Assembly: GCA_903902075.1 (NCBI GenBank) | Contig: CAIUTH010000185.1 | Location: forward strand, 1 to 40,260 | Source: an uncultured Alphaproteobacteria bacterium | GTDB lineage: Bacteria > Pseudomonadota > Alphaproteobacteria > Micropepsales > Micropepsaceae | DNA: 40,260 bases | Direction of reading: 5' to 3' | Shown here: positions 12,917-22,984 of the stretch, one piece after another | Layout of the letters: each line of letters opens with the position of its first letter | Position numbering within the stretch: the stretch's first letter is position 1 | The notes under the pieces: model-generated | The model's database searches: none | Told to the model about the DNA's origin: nothing | What the model saw: only the letters and a program-made list of their open reading frames with translations | Translations under genes and position numbers: made by a program

Positions 12917-13762
12917 TTATTGGCCCATCATCTGGCGCGGATCAAAGCGCAAGGGATTGATTTCCCGCCACAAAGCATAGCGATCAGGCGGCAGCCGGTA
13001 AGGCTGGCACTGATAGATGGCGCGGCTGGCGGCTTCTGCGGCGGCGCGGGTATAGCCGTTGCCGGCCGCATGGGCCGCCGTGCCGGGCGTCATCTGCAAG
13101 CGTCCCACCGAGCCATCGGGATTGAGGGACAGATCATAGTCCACGATCAGGTCGCGCGCGTCGGGCGCGCCGGTGGGCGGCGACCAGCAGCGATAGATCT
13201 GGCTCTTGAGTGCATCGGCGATGTCGGCTGTCATCAGGTTGCCCGCGCCGATGCCCTGGATCACGCGTGGCCCGGCCTTGGCGGTCTTTACCGGCTTTTC
13301 CGGCGCGGTCAGCTTGTTGAGCAACGCATTAAAATCCTGCGCCATCTCCTTCTTGGTGGGCTGGGGCTTTTCCACCGGCAGGGGCTTTTCCTTGGCGATC
13401 TTGAAATCGGGCACTGGCGGCTCGGGCGCGGGCTCGACTTCCTGCATGTGCGGCTCGGGCGGGGCTTCCAGCGCAGGCGGCTGGGGCATGTCCATCTTTT
13501 CCGGCTCGGGCGTAGGCGGAGCCTGGGCGGCGACATTGGTCGTGTCGGCGATGGTCACCAGGTCCACCGGCACGACATGGCTTTCTTCGGGCGTGTCGAA
13601 GCTGCGATGAAAAGTGATCAGGGCGGTGGCCAGGATCAGGCCGTGAAACAGCAGCGAGCCCACGATGCTGAAGCTGGGCCCACGCGCAGTGGTGGGACGC
13701 AGACGCCGCATGGGGGCTTGCGCCGCCACCTTACGGCGCGTCGGGCTTGGGCTTTGCGACAT
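12917..13762 (-). CDS. tolA: TolA-like / TonB C-terminal energy transducer of the Tol-Pal system
   Basis: Single N-terminal TM, Pro/Lys/Glu-rich periplasmic region, C-terminal [10 protein letters not shown]...[18 protein letters not shown]; position between tolR and tolB. Start overlaps tolR. Confidence 0.88.
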   Translation of the reverse strand: MSQSPSPTRRKVAAQAPMRRLRPTTARGPSFSIVGSLLFHGLILATALITFHRSFDTPEESHVVPVDLVTIADTTNVAAQAPPTPEPEKMDMPQPPALEAPPEPHMQEVEPAPEPPVPDFKIAKEKPLPVEKPQPTKKEMAQDFNALLNKLTAPEKPVKTAKAGPRVIQGIGAGNLMTADIADALKSQIYRCWSPPTGAPDARDLIVDYDLSLNPDGSVGRLQMTPGTAAHAAGNGYTRAAAEAASRAIYQCQPYRLPPDRYALWREINPLRFDPRQMMGQ

Positions 13763-14183
13763 CGGTAACCAGTCCGATATGGGTGAAACCGCTGGCGGCA
13801 AGAATGCCCATCACTTCCATCACCTTGCCGTAATTGGCCTGGGTGTCGCCGCGCACGAAGATGCGCTGGTTGTAGCCGTTGGAGGCGATGGCAGTGAGCT
13901 TGTCTACCAGGGCGGCTTCGGGCACCTGCTCCTTCTGCAGGAAGATGGCGCCGTCTCGCCGCACGGTGATGGACAAGGGCTCGCGGTCCTGGCCCAGCGC
14001 CGGCGCCTTGGTCTTGGGCAGGTCCACCGGCACGCCCACGGTGAGCAGGGGCGCGGTGACCATGAAGACGATTAGCAGCACCAGCATCACGTCCACAAAG
14101 GGCGTGACGTTGATTTCCGCCATGACGCGGCGGCGCATCCGGCCGCGTCCGCGCGAAGAGGTGTGCTGGATACCACCCGCCAT
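13731..14183 (-). CDS. tolR: ExbD/TolR family protein
   Basis: MAEINVTPFVDVMLVLLIVFMVTAPLLTVGVPVDLPKT. Confidence 0.95.
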   Translation of the reverse strand: MAGGIQHTSSRGRGRMRRRVMAEINVTPFVDVMLVLLIVFMVTAPLLTVGVPVDLPKTKAPALGQDREPLSITVRRDGAIFLQKEQVPEAALVDKLTAIASNGYNQRIFVRGDTQANYGKVMEVMGILAASGFTHIGLVTDVAKPKPDAP

Positions 14184-15064
14184 CAGCGGGCCTTTTCGTC
14201 GAGCTGGCGCGACAGGATGGCGGAGAACTCGTCCGCGAAGGCGTCGAGCTGGTTCACGTAACGGCCGATCTCGGCCACGAAGCGGTTGTAGAAGATGACC
14301 GCGGGAATGGCGGCGAGCAGGCCCATCGCGGTGGCGAACAGGGCTTCCGCGATGCCGGGCGCCACCACAGCCAAGGTCGTGTCATGGCGTGCGGCGATAG
14401 CGGAGAAGCTGTTCATGATGCCCCACACCGTGCCGAACAGGCCGACAAAGGGCGAGACCGAACCGATGGTCGCCAGCATCCCCAAATTCTTCTCGATGCC
14501 GTCCACCTCGCGCAGGATGGTGACGCTCATCGCCTTTTCGATGCGCTCCTTGACGCCACCGATCATGGATTCGCGCAAGGGGTTGGCGCCTTCAAAGGCG
14601 CGGCGCCATTCGCGCAAGCCGGCGATGAACATGGCAGCCAGGGGATGGTCGTTCTTGGCCGCGAACGCCTGGTAGAGTTCGTCTAGCGACTGGCCCGACC
14701 AGAACAGCTTCTCGAACCGCCGCGCCTTGCGCTTGAGGTTCGACAAGGTGACCAGCTTGTTGAAGATGATCGTCCAGGACCATAGCGAGGCCAGCAGCAA
14801 CAGGATCATCACCGCCTTCACGATGATGTCGGCGCGCATGAACATCGAGACGATGGAGAAACTGCCCAGCACATCGGTCGCCGATCCGTTGCTGGCGGCG
14901 ACGCCGGGCGGCGGCGCTAGGGACTGAGATTGGGCCGAAGGACCGACCGGGGCCGCGATGGGAGCGCTCTGGACGCCCTGTGCGAGCGCCATGGCGGGCG
15001 CGGCGACCAGAATCAGGAAAGCGGCGACGATCTGCTTGATCATGGAAAAACCTTTTGGCGCCAA
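14183..15064 (-). CDS. tolQ: Tol-Pal proton channel TolQ (MotA/TolQ/ExbB family)
   Basis: LATIGSVSPFVGLFGTVWGIMNSF...APGIAEALFATAMGLLAAIPAVIFYNRF. Confidence 0.95.
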   Translation of the reverse strand: MAPKGFSMIKQIVAAFLILVAAPAMALAQGVQSAPIAAPVGPSAQSQSLAPPPGVAASNGSATDVLGSFSIVSMFMRADIIVKAVMILLLLASLWSWTIIFNKLVTLSNLKRKARRFEKLFWSGQSLDELYQAFAAKNDHPLAAMFIAGLREWRRAFEGANPLRESMIGGVKERIEKAMSVTILREVDGIEKNLGMLATIGSVSPFVGLFGTVWGIMNSFSAIAARHDTTLAVVAPGIAEALFATAMGLLAAIPAVIFYNRFVAEIGRYVNQLDAFADEFSAILSRQLDEKAR

Positions 15065-15118
15065 CGGACTATGACAGGTTCATGGCCCGTGATGGTGGCC
15101 GGAATATGACGAATATTC

Positions 15119-15571
15119 TCAAGTTTCTTCTGCGGTCACGTATGGCGCAAGAGTCTCCAGCACGTTTTTGGGCAACCGGCGTAACTTCCCCGTTAACGTG
15201 ATCATGCAGGCTTCGATCCGTCCTTCGACCAGCAGCATTTCGCCACAGAAGATCTTCTGGACCACATTGATCCGTGCCCCGGACACGCCGGTCAGCACCG
15301 AATGGACCGCGATCTGGTCATCCAGCCTGGCGGGGCGGTGATATTCCACGGCGATGCGGCGCAAGGCCCAGGCCGAGGGTTCTTCGTCATCCAGGTTGGC
15401 GCGGGAAATGCCGGCCAGCCGGAAGAACTCGGTGCGGCCGCGCTCCATGTAGCGCAGGTAATTGGCGTGATAGACCACACCCGACAAGTCGGTATCCTCG
15501 TAATAGACGGCGATAGGCAGGACATGGACCTTGCCGTCGAAGGTGCCGAGGCCTTTGAGCGTTTTAGTCAT
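15119..15571 (-). CDS. ybgC: Tol-Pal-associated acyl-CoA thioesterase YbgC
   Basis: [30 protein letters not shown] hotdog thioesterase signature; start at MTKTLKGL. Confidence 0.93.
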   Translation of the reverse strand: MTKTLKGLGTFDGKVHVLPIAVYYEDTDLSGVVYHANYLRYMERGRTEFFRLAGISRANLDDEEPSAWALRRIAVEYHRPARLDDQIAVHSVLTGVSGARINVVQKIFCGEMLLVEGRIEACMITLTGKLRRLPKNVLETLAPYVTAEET

Positions 15572-16607
15572 CGCTTTCGCCCGCAAAAAGTCCGGCCTGG
15601 ACCGTGGATTGGGGCGGCGAAGTCAGGCCGATATGACCATAGGCCGCCGAGGTCAGCATACGGCCGCGCGGCGTGCGCTGCACCAAGCCCTGCTGCATCA
15701 GGTAAGGCTCGACGATGTCCTCGATGGCATCGCGCGCCTCGCCCAGCGCCGCGGCGATGGTCTCGATACCCACCGGGCCGCCGCTGAAATTCTCCGCGAT
15801 CAAAGTCAGATAGCGGCGGTCGAAGGCATCCAGGCCCTTGGCATCCACTTCCAATCGGGTCAGCGCGGCATCGGCAATTTTCGCATCGACGGATGCATGC
15901 TTGGCCACCGCCGCGAAGTCGCGCACCCGCTTGAGCAGGCGCCCGGCAATGCGGGGGGTGCCGCGAGACCGGGCCGCGATCTCGCGTGCCCCCTCGCGGG
16001 TCAGGTTGAAGCCCAGCACCTTGGCGCCGCGCTCGACGATCGAAAGCAGTTCATCGGGCGTATAGAAATTCAGCCGCACCGGGATGCCGAAACGGTCGCG
16101 CAGCGGCGTGGTGATGAGGCCGGAACGGGTGGTGGCGCCGACCAGTGTGAAGGGCGCCAGCTGGATCTTCACCGAGCGCGCCGAAGGCCCCTCGCCGATC
16201 ACAAGGTCCAGTTCGTAATCCTCCATCGCCGGATACAGGATTTCCTCCACCGCGGGGTTGAGGCGATGGATTTCGTCGATGAACAGAACGTCGCGCGGCT
16301 CCAGATTGGTGAGGATCGCCGCCAGATCGCCGGCCTTGGCCAGCACCGGCCCGGAGGTGGAACGAAAATTCACACCGAGTTCACGCGCCACGATCTGCGC
16401 CAGGGTCGTCTTGCCCAGCCCGGGCGGGCCGTGAAACAGCACATGATCCAGCGCCTCGGCGCGCGCCTTGGCGGCATCGATGAAGATGGAAAGATTTTCG
16501 CGCGCCTGTTGCTGACCGACGAAATCGGCCAGCCGCTTGGGGCGCAGGGAGGCTTCCAGCGTGTCGTCTTCGGTACGCTCGGGGGCGACGATGCGCTTCT
16601 CTGTCAT
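15564..16607 (-). CDS. ruvB: Holliday junction branch migration helicase RuvB
   Basis: [29 protein letters not shown]...[22 protein letters not shown]...[14 protein letters not shown]; start at MTEKRIVAP. Confidence 0.97.
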   Translation of the reverse strand: MTEKRIVAPERTEDDTLEASLRPKRLADFVGQQQARENLSIFIDAAKARAEALDHVLFHGPPGLGKTTLAQIVARELGVNFRSTSGPVLAKAGDLAAILTNLEPRDVLFIDEIHRLNPAVEEILYPAMEDYELDLVIGEGPSARSVKIQLAPFTLVGATTRSGLITTPLRDRFGIPVRLNFYTPDELLSIVERGAKVLGFNLTREGAREIAARSRGTPRIAGRLLKRVRDFAAVAKHASVDAKIADAALTRLEVDAKGLDAFDRRYLTLIAENFSGGPVGIETIAAALGEARDAIEDIVEPYLMQQGLVQRTPRGRMLTSAAYGHIGLTSPPQSTVQAGLFAGESDD

Positions 16608-17209
16608 CGCGCCATGCCCTTCAACGCTTCGCGGATCAGGGCGCCGGTCTCGGTCTCCTCGCCCAGCGCCTGCACCGCGCGCGCTACCGCTTCGGTGGCG
16701 CGCACATCGCTGTAGCCCAGATGCACCAGCGCCGATACCGCCTCGCTCTCCGGCCCGCGCGGGGCGCGCGTTATGGCAATCGCACCGCCATCGTCGGCGC
16801 CCAGCATCATGGACGGCGCCTTGTCCTTGAGTTCGGTGGCGATGCGCAGCGCCAGCTTGGGCCCGACACCCGGCGCGCGGCCGATCATCGCCTTGTCGCC
16901 CAGGGCGAGTGCGCGCTGCAGGTCGCGCGGCGACAGGGTGGACAGCACCGCCAGCGCCACCTTGCCGCCGACATTCTGTACCGTCTGCAACAGACGGAAC
17001 CATTCGCGTTCCTCGGCGCTGCCAAAGCCGTACAGCTTGATGGCGTCGTCGCTGACTTTCATCTCGATCAGCAGGCTGGCAGGCGCGCCCACCGACAACC
17101 GCGACAGGGTCGAAGCCGGGCACTGCACCAGATAACCGACGCCATTCACGTCCAGGATCACCGTGTCGTCGGCGATGGAATCCACGATACCGGTCAGCTT
17201 GCCGATCAT
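16604..17209 (-). CDS. ruvA: Holliday junction branch migration protein RuvA
   Basis: [35 protein letters not shown]..., [17 protein letters not shown]. Confidence 0.96.
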   Translation of the reverse strand: MIGKLTGIVDSIADDTVILDVNGVGYLVQCPASTLSRLSVGAPASLLIEMKVSDDAIKLYGFGSAEEREWFRLLQTVQNVGGKVALAVLSTLSPRDLQRALALGDKAMIGRAPGVGPKLALRIATELKDKAPSMMLGADDGGAIAITRAPRGPESEAVSALVHLGYSDVRATEAVARAVQALGEETETGALIREALKGMAR

Positions 17210-17715
17210 GACGCCGCCACCACGATCCGCGCGCGGGTGGTGGACAAATGCGCATGGGCGATGGCGCAGGCCAAAGCGTCAGCCGCGTCGGCCTGCGTCA
17301 CGCCGCAGGCCGGCAGCAACCGCTTGACCATGAACTGCACCTGCTCCTTGCCGGCATGCCCGGCGCCCACCACGCACTTCTTGATGTGGTTGGGGGCATA
17401 TTCAGCGATCTCAAGTCCCGCCTGCGCCGCCGCCAGCAGCGCCACGGCACGGGCATGGCCCAGCTTCAGTGCGGCCTGGGGATCGCGGGCGACAAAGGCC
17501 TGCTCGACAGCGATGGCGGCGGGGCCATGGACATGGATCACCGCCGACAATTCGCGGTGCAAGGCCATCAGCCGCATGCCCAGCCCGGCGGCCGGCTTGG
17601 TGGAGATCACCCCATGCGCGACATGAGCCAGCCGCGAGCCCTCAACATCGATCACGCCCCAGCCCATGGCCGAAAGGCCGGGGTCCAGGCCAAGGATGCG
17701 AATCGACAGGGTCAT
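17206..17715 (-). CDS. ruvC: Crossover junction endodeoxyribonuclease RuvC
   Basis: [18 protein letters not shown]..., [38 protein letters not shown]. Confidence 0.96.
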   Translation of the reverse strand: MTLSIRILGLDPGLSAMGWGVIDVEGSRLAHVAHGVISTKPAAGLGMRLMALHRELSAVIHVHGPAAIAVEQAFVARDPQAALKLGHARAVALLAAAQAGLEIAEYAPNHIKKCVVGAGHAGKEQVQFMVKRLLPACGVTQADAADALACAIAHAHLSTTRARIVVAAS

Positions 17716-17748
17716 GGGCCGTTTGTACCCTTTATGTTCGGCCCCCGC

Positions 17749-19395
17749 CTACTGGGGCCTGGCGAAATCCAGCATGGCCAGGGCGATTTCCCGTTCGCCC
17801 ATCACCACCTGGCTGGCGCCCAAGGTCCGCAGGTGTTCGACCTCGGCGTCGAAATGGGCCCGGGCGATGATGGTCAGACGCGGATTGATCCGGCGCGCCT
17901 GCTGCACGATCTGTCCTGCCTCGAAGGCCTCCGGGATGGCGACGAACAGCAGCCGGGCGCCGGCCAGGTTGGTGGCGGCTAGCACATCGTCGCGGGCCGC
18001 ATTGCCCCGGATATGCTCAATGCCCAGATCCCCCACCGCGCCCTCCTCCACCACCAGCAGGGGCATGTCCTTGACGCCCTGCGCGATCAGTTTTCCCACC
18101 CGGCCATAGCCCACAAGCACGGCATGGCCGGTGAGCGCGGTCGGCTCCGGCGCGGGCTTGGGGATGTCGGGCTCGGGCGGCAGCCGGGTTGAGGCTTCGC
18201 GTTTGGCCGCAGCAGCGAACAAAAGCGGGTTGAGGAAAATCGAAAGGATCGAAGCGCCCAAAATGAGATCGCGCGCCTTTTCGGTCAGGACCCCCAGTCC
18301 GATGCCCAGGTCCGCCAGGATGAAGGAGAATTCGCCGATCTGCGTCAGGGAAACGGCGATGGTGACGGCGCTGGCGCTCTTCACGCCGAACAGGCGCAGC
18401 AGCAGATAACAGATCAGGCCGCCCGCCAGCACGATGGCGAAGGTCAGCGCCAGCGCGCCCGGCTCATCCACCACCACATGGGGATTGAACAGCATGCCCA
18501 CCGAGACGAAGAACAGCACCGCGAAGGCATCGCGCAGCGGCAGGGATTCCTCGGCCGCGCGCTGCGACAGTTGCGAACCCGCCAGGATCATGCCGCCGAA
18601 GAAGGCACCCAGCGCGATGGAGACGCCGAACAGATAAGACGCGGCAAAAGCCACGCTCAGCGCCACCGACAGAACCGCCAGGCGGAAAAGTTCGCGGCTG
18701 CCGGTATGGGCGATGTAATGCAGCATGGCGGGGATGACGCGCCGCCCGATCACCAGCATCAGGGCCGCGAACAGCGCCAGCTTGCCGAAGGTCAGGCCCA
18801 GGCTGCGCGCCAGCTCGCCCGCCTGGATCTCGCCGCCCTTCAGCGCCGCGGCGATGGGCGGCAGTACCACCAGCACCAGCACGGTCAGAAGGTCCTGCAC
18901 CACCAGCCAGCCGACCGCGAGCTTGCCGCGCCGTGTTTCCGTCAATCGCCGGTCCTGCAGGGCGCGCATCACCACCACCGTGGACGCCACCGACAGACAC
19001 AGGCCCAGCACCAGCCCCTGGCCCCAGGGCCAGCCGAAGGCCTGGCCCGCAGCCAGTCCCAGCGCCGTGACACAGGCCATCTGCAGCACCGCGCCGGGCA
19101 CCACGATGGCTTTGACCTCCATCAGGTCCTGCGGCTTGAAATGCAGGCCCACGCCGAACATCAGCAGCACCACGCCAATATCGGCGAGCTGCAAGGTCAG
19201 GTGCTGGTCGATCACCACCCCGGGGCTGAATGGTCCCACCACCACCCCGGCTAGCAGATAGCCCACCAGCGGCGGCAGCTTGAAGCGTTGCGCTATGGTG
19301 CCCAGCACAAAGGCCAGGCCGATGCCGATGACCAGAACGGCGATAAGGGGCGAGCCATGTTCCATGCCGCCACTATAGGGCGGCAGCATGGCCAT
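17749..19395 (-). CDS. KefB/YbaL-type CPA2 cation:proton antiporter with RCK/TrkA-N domain
   Basis: Many TM helices (PPLVGYLLAGVVVGPFSPGVV...LQLADIGVVLLMFGVGLHF) and C-terminal Rossmann VLVGYGRVGKLIAQGV. Confidence 0.9.
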   Translation of the reverse strand: MAMLPPYSGGMEHGSPLIAVLVIGIGLAFVLGTIAQRFKLPPLVGYLLAGVVVGPFSPGVVIDQHLTLQLADIGVVLLMFGVGLHFKPQDLMEVKAIVVPGAVLQMACVTALGLAAGQAFGWPWGQGLVLGLCLSVASTVVVMRALQDRRLTETRRGKLAVGWLVVQDLLTVLVLVVLPPIAAALKGGEIQAGELARSLGLTFGKLALFAALMLVIGRRVIPAMLHYIAHTGSRELFRLAVLSVALSVAFAASYLFGVSIALGAFFGGMILAGSQLSQRAAEESLPLRDAFAVLFFVSVGMLFNPHVVVDEPGALALTFAIVLAGGLICYLLLRLFGVKSASAVTIAVSLTQIGEFSFILADLGIGLGVLTEKARDLILGASILSIFLNPLLFAAAAKREASTRLPPEPDIPKPAPEPTALTGHAVLVGYGRVGKLIAQGVKDMPLLVVEEGAVGDLGIEHIRGNAARDDVLAATNLAGARLLFVAIPEAFEAGQIVQQARRINPRLTIIARAHFDAEVEHLRTLGASQVVMGEREIALAMLDFARPQ

Positions 19396-19413
19396 GGAAT
19401 GGCAATCGGCGCC

Positions 19414-19857
19414 TTAGCGGCAGACCAGCGAGCCGTTGCGGTTTTCCGCCTGGTTGCTGGGACAATTGCGCATGTCCAGGACGGTGGAATTCATGCGTCC
19501 GTCGGCCGTGCGGCAATCGGCATGGAAGACGTCGCCGCGCATGCCGCCGCCGCGGCAGGACTGTGCCCAGGAACCGCCCGGCGCACCGCCGCCAAAGCCT
19601 TGGCCGCCGCCATAGCCGCCACCATAACTGCCGCCGCCGGACATGATCTGGTCGGCACGGCGCATATCGTCGTCGTTGCAGCGATTGGCATTGTTGATGC
19701 GCTGGCCACGCGCGCCATACTGCACAAGGCAGCCGCCACCGACCGTGACGATCGTGCTGCCATCCCGCATGGGAATGGTGTCGCCGCCGCGTTGGGCGAA
19801 TGCCGCGCCCGCGGACAGGATCAAAACAGCAGACGCAATCGCAAAGGTGATTTTCAT
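19414..19857 (-). CDS. Secreted Gly-rich-linker protein with a C-terminal cyanovirin-N (CVNH)-like module
   Basis: Signal MKITFAIASAVLILSAGAAFAQ; linker GGGSYGGGYGGGQGFGGGAPGG; C-terminus SWAQSCRGGGMRGDVFHADCRTADGRMNSTVLDMRNCPSNQAENRNGSLVCR fits the CVNH pattern. Confidence 0.65.
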   Translation of the reverse strand: MKITFAIASAVLILSAGAAFAQRGGDTIPMRDGSTIVTVGGGCLVQYGARGQRINNANRCNDDDMRRADQIMSGGGSYGGGYGGGQGFGGGAPGGSWAQSCRGGGMRGDVFHADCRTADGRMNSTVLDMRNCPSNQAENRNGSLVCR

Positions 19858-19974
19858 GGCAGGCCCCCGGATGTTTTCCCGGGGCGCAGTGTGAGCGCGA
19901 TTATTACAGAACGTCAAGAAATGACGGAAAATCCTCCGGCCGCTCGCTTTGGCTCGCGACCGTTCGGCGCTTTC

Positions 19975-20011
19975 GCAAGTCCACTGGACTTGCTCACCCG
20001 CGTATCGCGGG
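19975..20011. repeat. Two adjacent palindromes downstream of yebC
   Basis: GCAAGTCCA-c-TGGACTTGC (19975-19993) and CCCGCG-tat-CGCGGG (19997-20011). Confidence 0.6.
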
Positions 20012-20018
20012 CCGCGCC

Positions 20019-20765
20019 TCACCCACCCAGCTTGGCCATCAGCGCGTCGCTGAATTCGTAATTGCCATAGACATTCTGCACATCGTCATGGTCATCCAGG
20101 ACCTCGATCAGTTTCATCAAGGTCTCGCCCGCGTCATCGGGCACCGCCACCGTGTTCTGGGGCCGCCAGATGATGGCAGCGCTGGCGGGCGCGCCCAGCC
20201 TGGCTTCCAGCGCATCGCGCACGGTGGCGAAGTCTTCCATGCCGGTGAGGAATTCATGGCCCTCGGCGGTGGAGACACATTCATTGGCACCGCATTCCAG
20301 GGCGGCTTCCAGCATCGCGTCCTCGCTGCCCTTGTCGGCGGGATAGGAGATGACACCGACATGGTCGAACATGAAACTGACCGAGCCGGTCTCGCCCATC
20401 GCCCCGCCATACTTGGAAAAGGCGGCGCGCACATCGGCGCTGGTGCGGTTGCGATTGTCGGTCATGGTCTCGATGATGATGGCAGTGCCGCCGGGGCCGC
20501 GGCCCTCATAGCGGATCTCGTCATAATTCTCGGCATCGCCGCCGGTCGCCTTGGCGATGGCACGGGCGATGTTGTCCTTGGGAACAGATTCCTGCTTGGC
20601 GGCGATGATGGCGGTGCGCAAGCGCGGATTGTGCGCCGGGTCGGGCAGGCCCGACTTGGCCGCCACGGTGATTTCGCGGGAGAGCTTGGCAAAGAGCTTG
20701 GAGCGCTCCTTGTCCTGCTTGCCCTTGCGGAACATGATGTTCTTGAACTGACTATGGCCGGCCAT
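20019..20765 (-). CDS. yebC: YebC/PmpR family transcriptional/translational regulator
   Basis: [50 protein letters not shown]... diagnostic N-terminus. Confidence 0.96.
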   Translation of the reverse strand: MAGHSQFKNIMFRKGKQDKERSKLFAKLSREITVAAKSGLPDPAHNPRLRTAIIAAKQESVPKDNIARAIAKATGGDAENYDEIRYEGRGPGGTAIIIETMTDNRNRTSADVRAAFSKYGGAMGETGSVSFMFDHVGVISYPADKGSEDAMLEAALECGANECVSTAEGHEFLTGMEDFATVRDALEARLGAPASAAIIWRPQNTVAVPDDAGETLMKLIEVLDDHDDVQNVYGNYEFSDALMAKLGG

Positions 20766-20880
20766 CTGGTCTTTTCCCTGTTGGCCGGTGAGATACTCGC
20801 GTCCGGGGCCTCTTTTCAAGCCCGCAGCCCCCCGGGCAGGATAGCCGCCATTTGAAAGCCCCCATTTCCGGGGAACCACG

Positions 20881-21372
20881 ATGACCCAGCTCGCCACGGA
20901 CCCGCTGACACTCGTTCATCTCGCCATTTGCCTGGCCGCCATCATCACCGGCTTGCCGGTACTGGCCGCCATGATGAAGGGCCACACCCCCGTTACCCTG
21001 ACCGGCATTTTCCTGGGGCTGACGGTGCTGGTCAGCGTCACCGGCTTTCTGTTCAAGAATGCCAGTGTCACCCCCGCCATGGTGATCGGCGCCATCTCGC
21101 TGATCATCCTGGCCGTGGCGCTGTTCGCCATCTATGGCCGCCACCTGGCCGGACGCTGGCGCGCGACCTATGTGATCACCGCCACCCTGGCGCTGTATCT
21201 CAATGTCTTCGTGCTGGTGATCCAGTCCTTCATCAAGATTTCGGCGCTGCATGCCCTGGCGCCCAGCATCCCGCCCGCAGGCCCGGTGTTCGGTGCGGTG
21301 CAAGGCGTGGTGCTGATCGCCTTCGTCGTGGCAGGATGGAAAGCCGTCAAAGCAGGACCTGTAAACACATGA
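20881..21372 (+). CDS. Hypothetical polytopic membrane protein (163 aa)
   Basis: Four to five hydrophobic segments; ATGA overlap with the next gene. Confidence 0.7.
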   Translation: MTQLATDPLTLVHLAICLAAIITGLPVLAAMMKGHTPVTLTGIFLGLTVLVSVTGFLFKNASVTPAMVIGAISLIILAVALFAIYGRHLAGRWRATYVITATLALYLNVFVLVIQSFIKISALHALAPSIPPAGPVFGAVQGVVLIAFVVAGWKAVKAGPVNT

Positions 21373-22247
21373 AGCCTTTTCTTGCCGCTGCCGCAGTTCT
21401 GATGCTGGCCGTCCCTGCGCATGCCGAATTGCCGTTCGTGAAAGAACGCGCCGAGTGGAGCGTGCCGCAGAAGCCGTTCCATGTGATCGGCAACATCTAT
21501 TACGTCGGCATGGCGGGGGTCAGCGCGTTCCTGATCGTGACGCCCAAGGGCAACATCCTGACCGATGGCGGATTGCCGGAATCGGCGCCCTTCATCGAGA
21601 AGAACATCCAGGCGCTGGGCTTCAAGCTGTCGGACGTGAAATACCTGCTCAACAGCCACGCCCATTTCGATCACTCCGGCGGGCTGGCGAAACTGAAAGC
21701 CGACACCGGCGCCAAGTTCATCGCCAGTAGCGGCGATGCGCCCTTCCTGGAAAGCGGCCATATTCCCTATGGCCCCTCCTCCCTGATCGACACCGCCCCG
21801 GTTAAGGCCGACCGCGTAGTGAAGGATGGTGATCGCGTAAGCCTGGGCGGCGTCACCCTGACGGCAAACGTCATGCCCAGCCACACCAAAGGCTGCACCA
21901 CTTGGACCATGCCGCTGGTAGAGGCGGGCGTGACCTACAAGGTGATGTTCTTCTGCTCCATCAGCGTGGCGGGCAACCCCATCGCCGGCAAGCTGGCCTA
22001 TCCCACCATCGTGTCCGATTATCGCGCCAGCTTCGCGCGATTGAAGAAGATGGATGCCGATATTTTCCTGGCGCCGCATGGCGTCCAGTTCCACATGGCC
22101 GAGAAGCTGGCCAGGGTGAAACCCGGCGCGCCCAATCCCTTCATCGACGCTAAGGAATTGCCGGACATGGTTCAGAAGGCGGAAGCCGCCTTCGACAAGG
22201 ACCTCGCCCGCCAGCAGGCCGGCGGGGCGGCCTATGTTCCGCGATAA
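21369..22247 (+). CDS. Subclass B3-like metallo-beta-lactamase (MBL fold, secreted)
   Basis: Signal peptide; zinc motif NSHAHFDHSGG (HxHxDH), HTKGCTTW, and downstream LAPHGVQFHM consistent with the third His site. Confidence 0.85.
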   Translation: MKPFLAAAAVLMLAVPAHAELPFVKERAEWSVPQKPFHVIGNIYYVGMAGVSAFLIVTPKGNILTDGGLPESAPFIEKNIQALGFKLSDVKYLLNSHAHFDHSGGLAKLKADTGAKFIASSGDAPFLESGHIPYGPSSLIDTAPVKADRVVKDGDRVSLGGVTLTANVMPSHTKGCTTWTMPLVEAGVTYKVMFFCSISVAGNPIAGKLAYPTIVSDYRASFARLKKMDADIFLAPHGVQFHMAEKLARVKPGAPNPFIDAKELPDMVQKAEAAFDKDLARQQAGGAAYVPR

Positions 22248-22303
22248 AGACGCTTCCTAACGCGCGCGGCCGCTATATTCTGAGCGCGAGGTAAGCGCGA
22301 GCT

Positions 22304-22984
22304 TTGGCTTTGCTGGACAGGCAGACGCAGCGTCCAATGCCACGCGCAACCTGGCGCCGCCGCGCGAGTGGTGCGGTGCTGGCGCTGCTGGTGCAAGCCA
22401 CATTCCTGCTGCTGGTGTTGCTGACGCCGTCGCGGCTGGTGCGGCCGGCGATGGAACGTGAAACGCTCCTGCTATTGCCACCGATTGCGCCGCCCAAGCC
22501 GACCACCATCGATGCGCGGCCGCCCAGCACCCTCAGCACCGCGCCGCCCATCGTGTCGCCGCCGCCCTCCGCCCCGCCGGTGATGCTCGCGCCACTGGCC
22601 CCGCCCGGCGGCATCGCCGGCTTCGGCCGTTCGCTGTTCGGCTGCGCGCCGGAGCATTATGCCGAGCTGACGCCGGACGAACGCGCCAATTGCCCCAAAC
22701 CCGGCGAAGGCATGGCCAAGCGGGACGATAACGATCTGGCAACCCAGCCGCGCAGCCACGCCAAGGATGAAGCGCTGTGGCAGGAGCAGTATGCCGAGGA
22801 TCACTATGTGCCACCGATCTGTCCGCCCAGCGATGGGCCACCGGTTGGCTTCTGCGTGATGCACCAGGCCATGGCGAAGCACCACAGGCAGCAGGAGGCC
22901 TGGCAGAAGATTGAAGACCAGAAAGCGGCGCGTCTTCAGGAGCCCAAACGCCCGCTGCCCAAGATTGGTGTACGGCGAAACTAG
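22304..22984 (+). CDS. Hypothetical proline-rich membrane-anchored protein
   Basis: N-terminal TM helix, Pro-rich periplasmic stretch (TonB-like architecture), Cys-containing FGCAPEHYAELTPDERANC. Actual start may be downstream (22337). Confidence 0.6.
   Translation: MALLDRQTQRPMPRATWRRRASGAVLALLVQATFLLLVLLTPSRLVRPAMERETLLLLPPIAPPKPTTIDARPPSTLSTAPPIVSPPPSAPPVMLAPLAPPGGIAGFGRSLFGCAPEHYAELTPDERANCPKPGEGMAKRDDNDLATQPRSHAKDEALWQEQYAEDHYVPPICPPSDGPPVGFCVMHQAMAKHHRQQEAWQKIEDQKAARLQEPKRPLPKIGVRRN

Noticed and set aside
15105-15121. GAATAT-gacga-ATATTC inverted repeat near the ybgC stop/tolQ start
   Set aside because: Short and AT-rich, no associated element; kept out of features.
15531-16715. 394-aa plus-strand ORF opposite ruvB
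   Set aside because: Antisense shadow of RuvB; no domain features.
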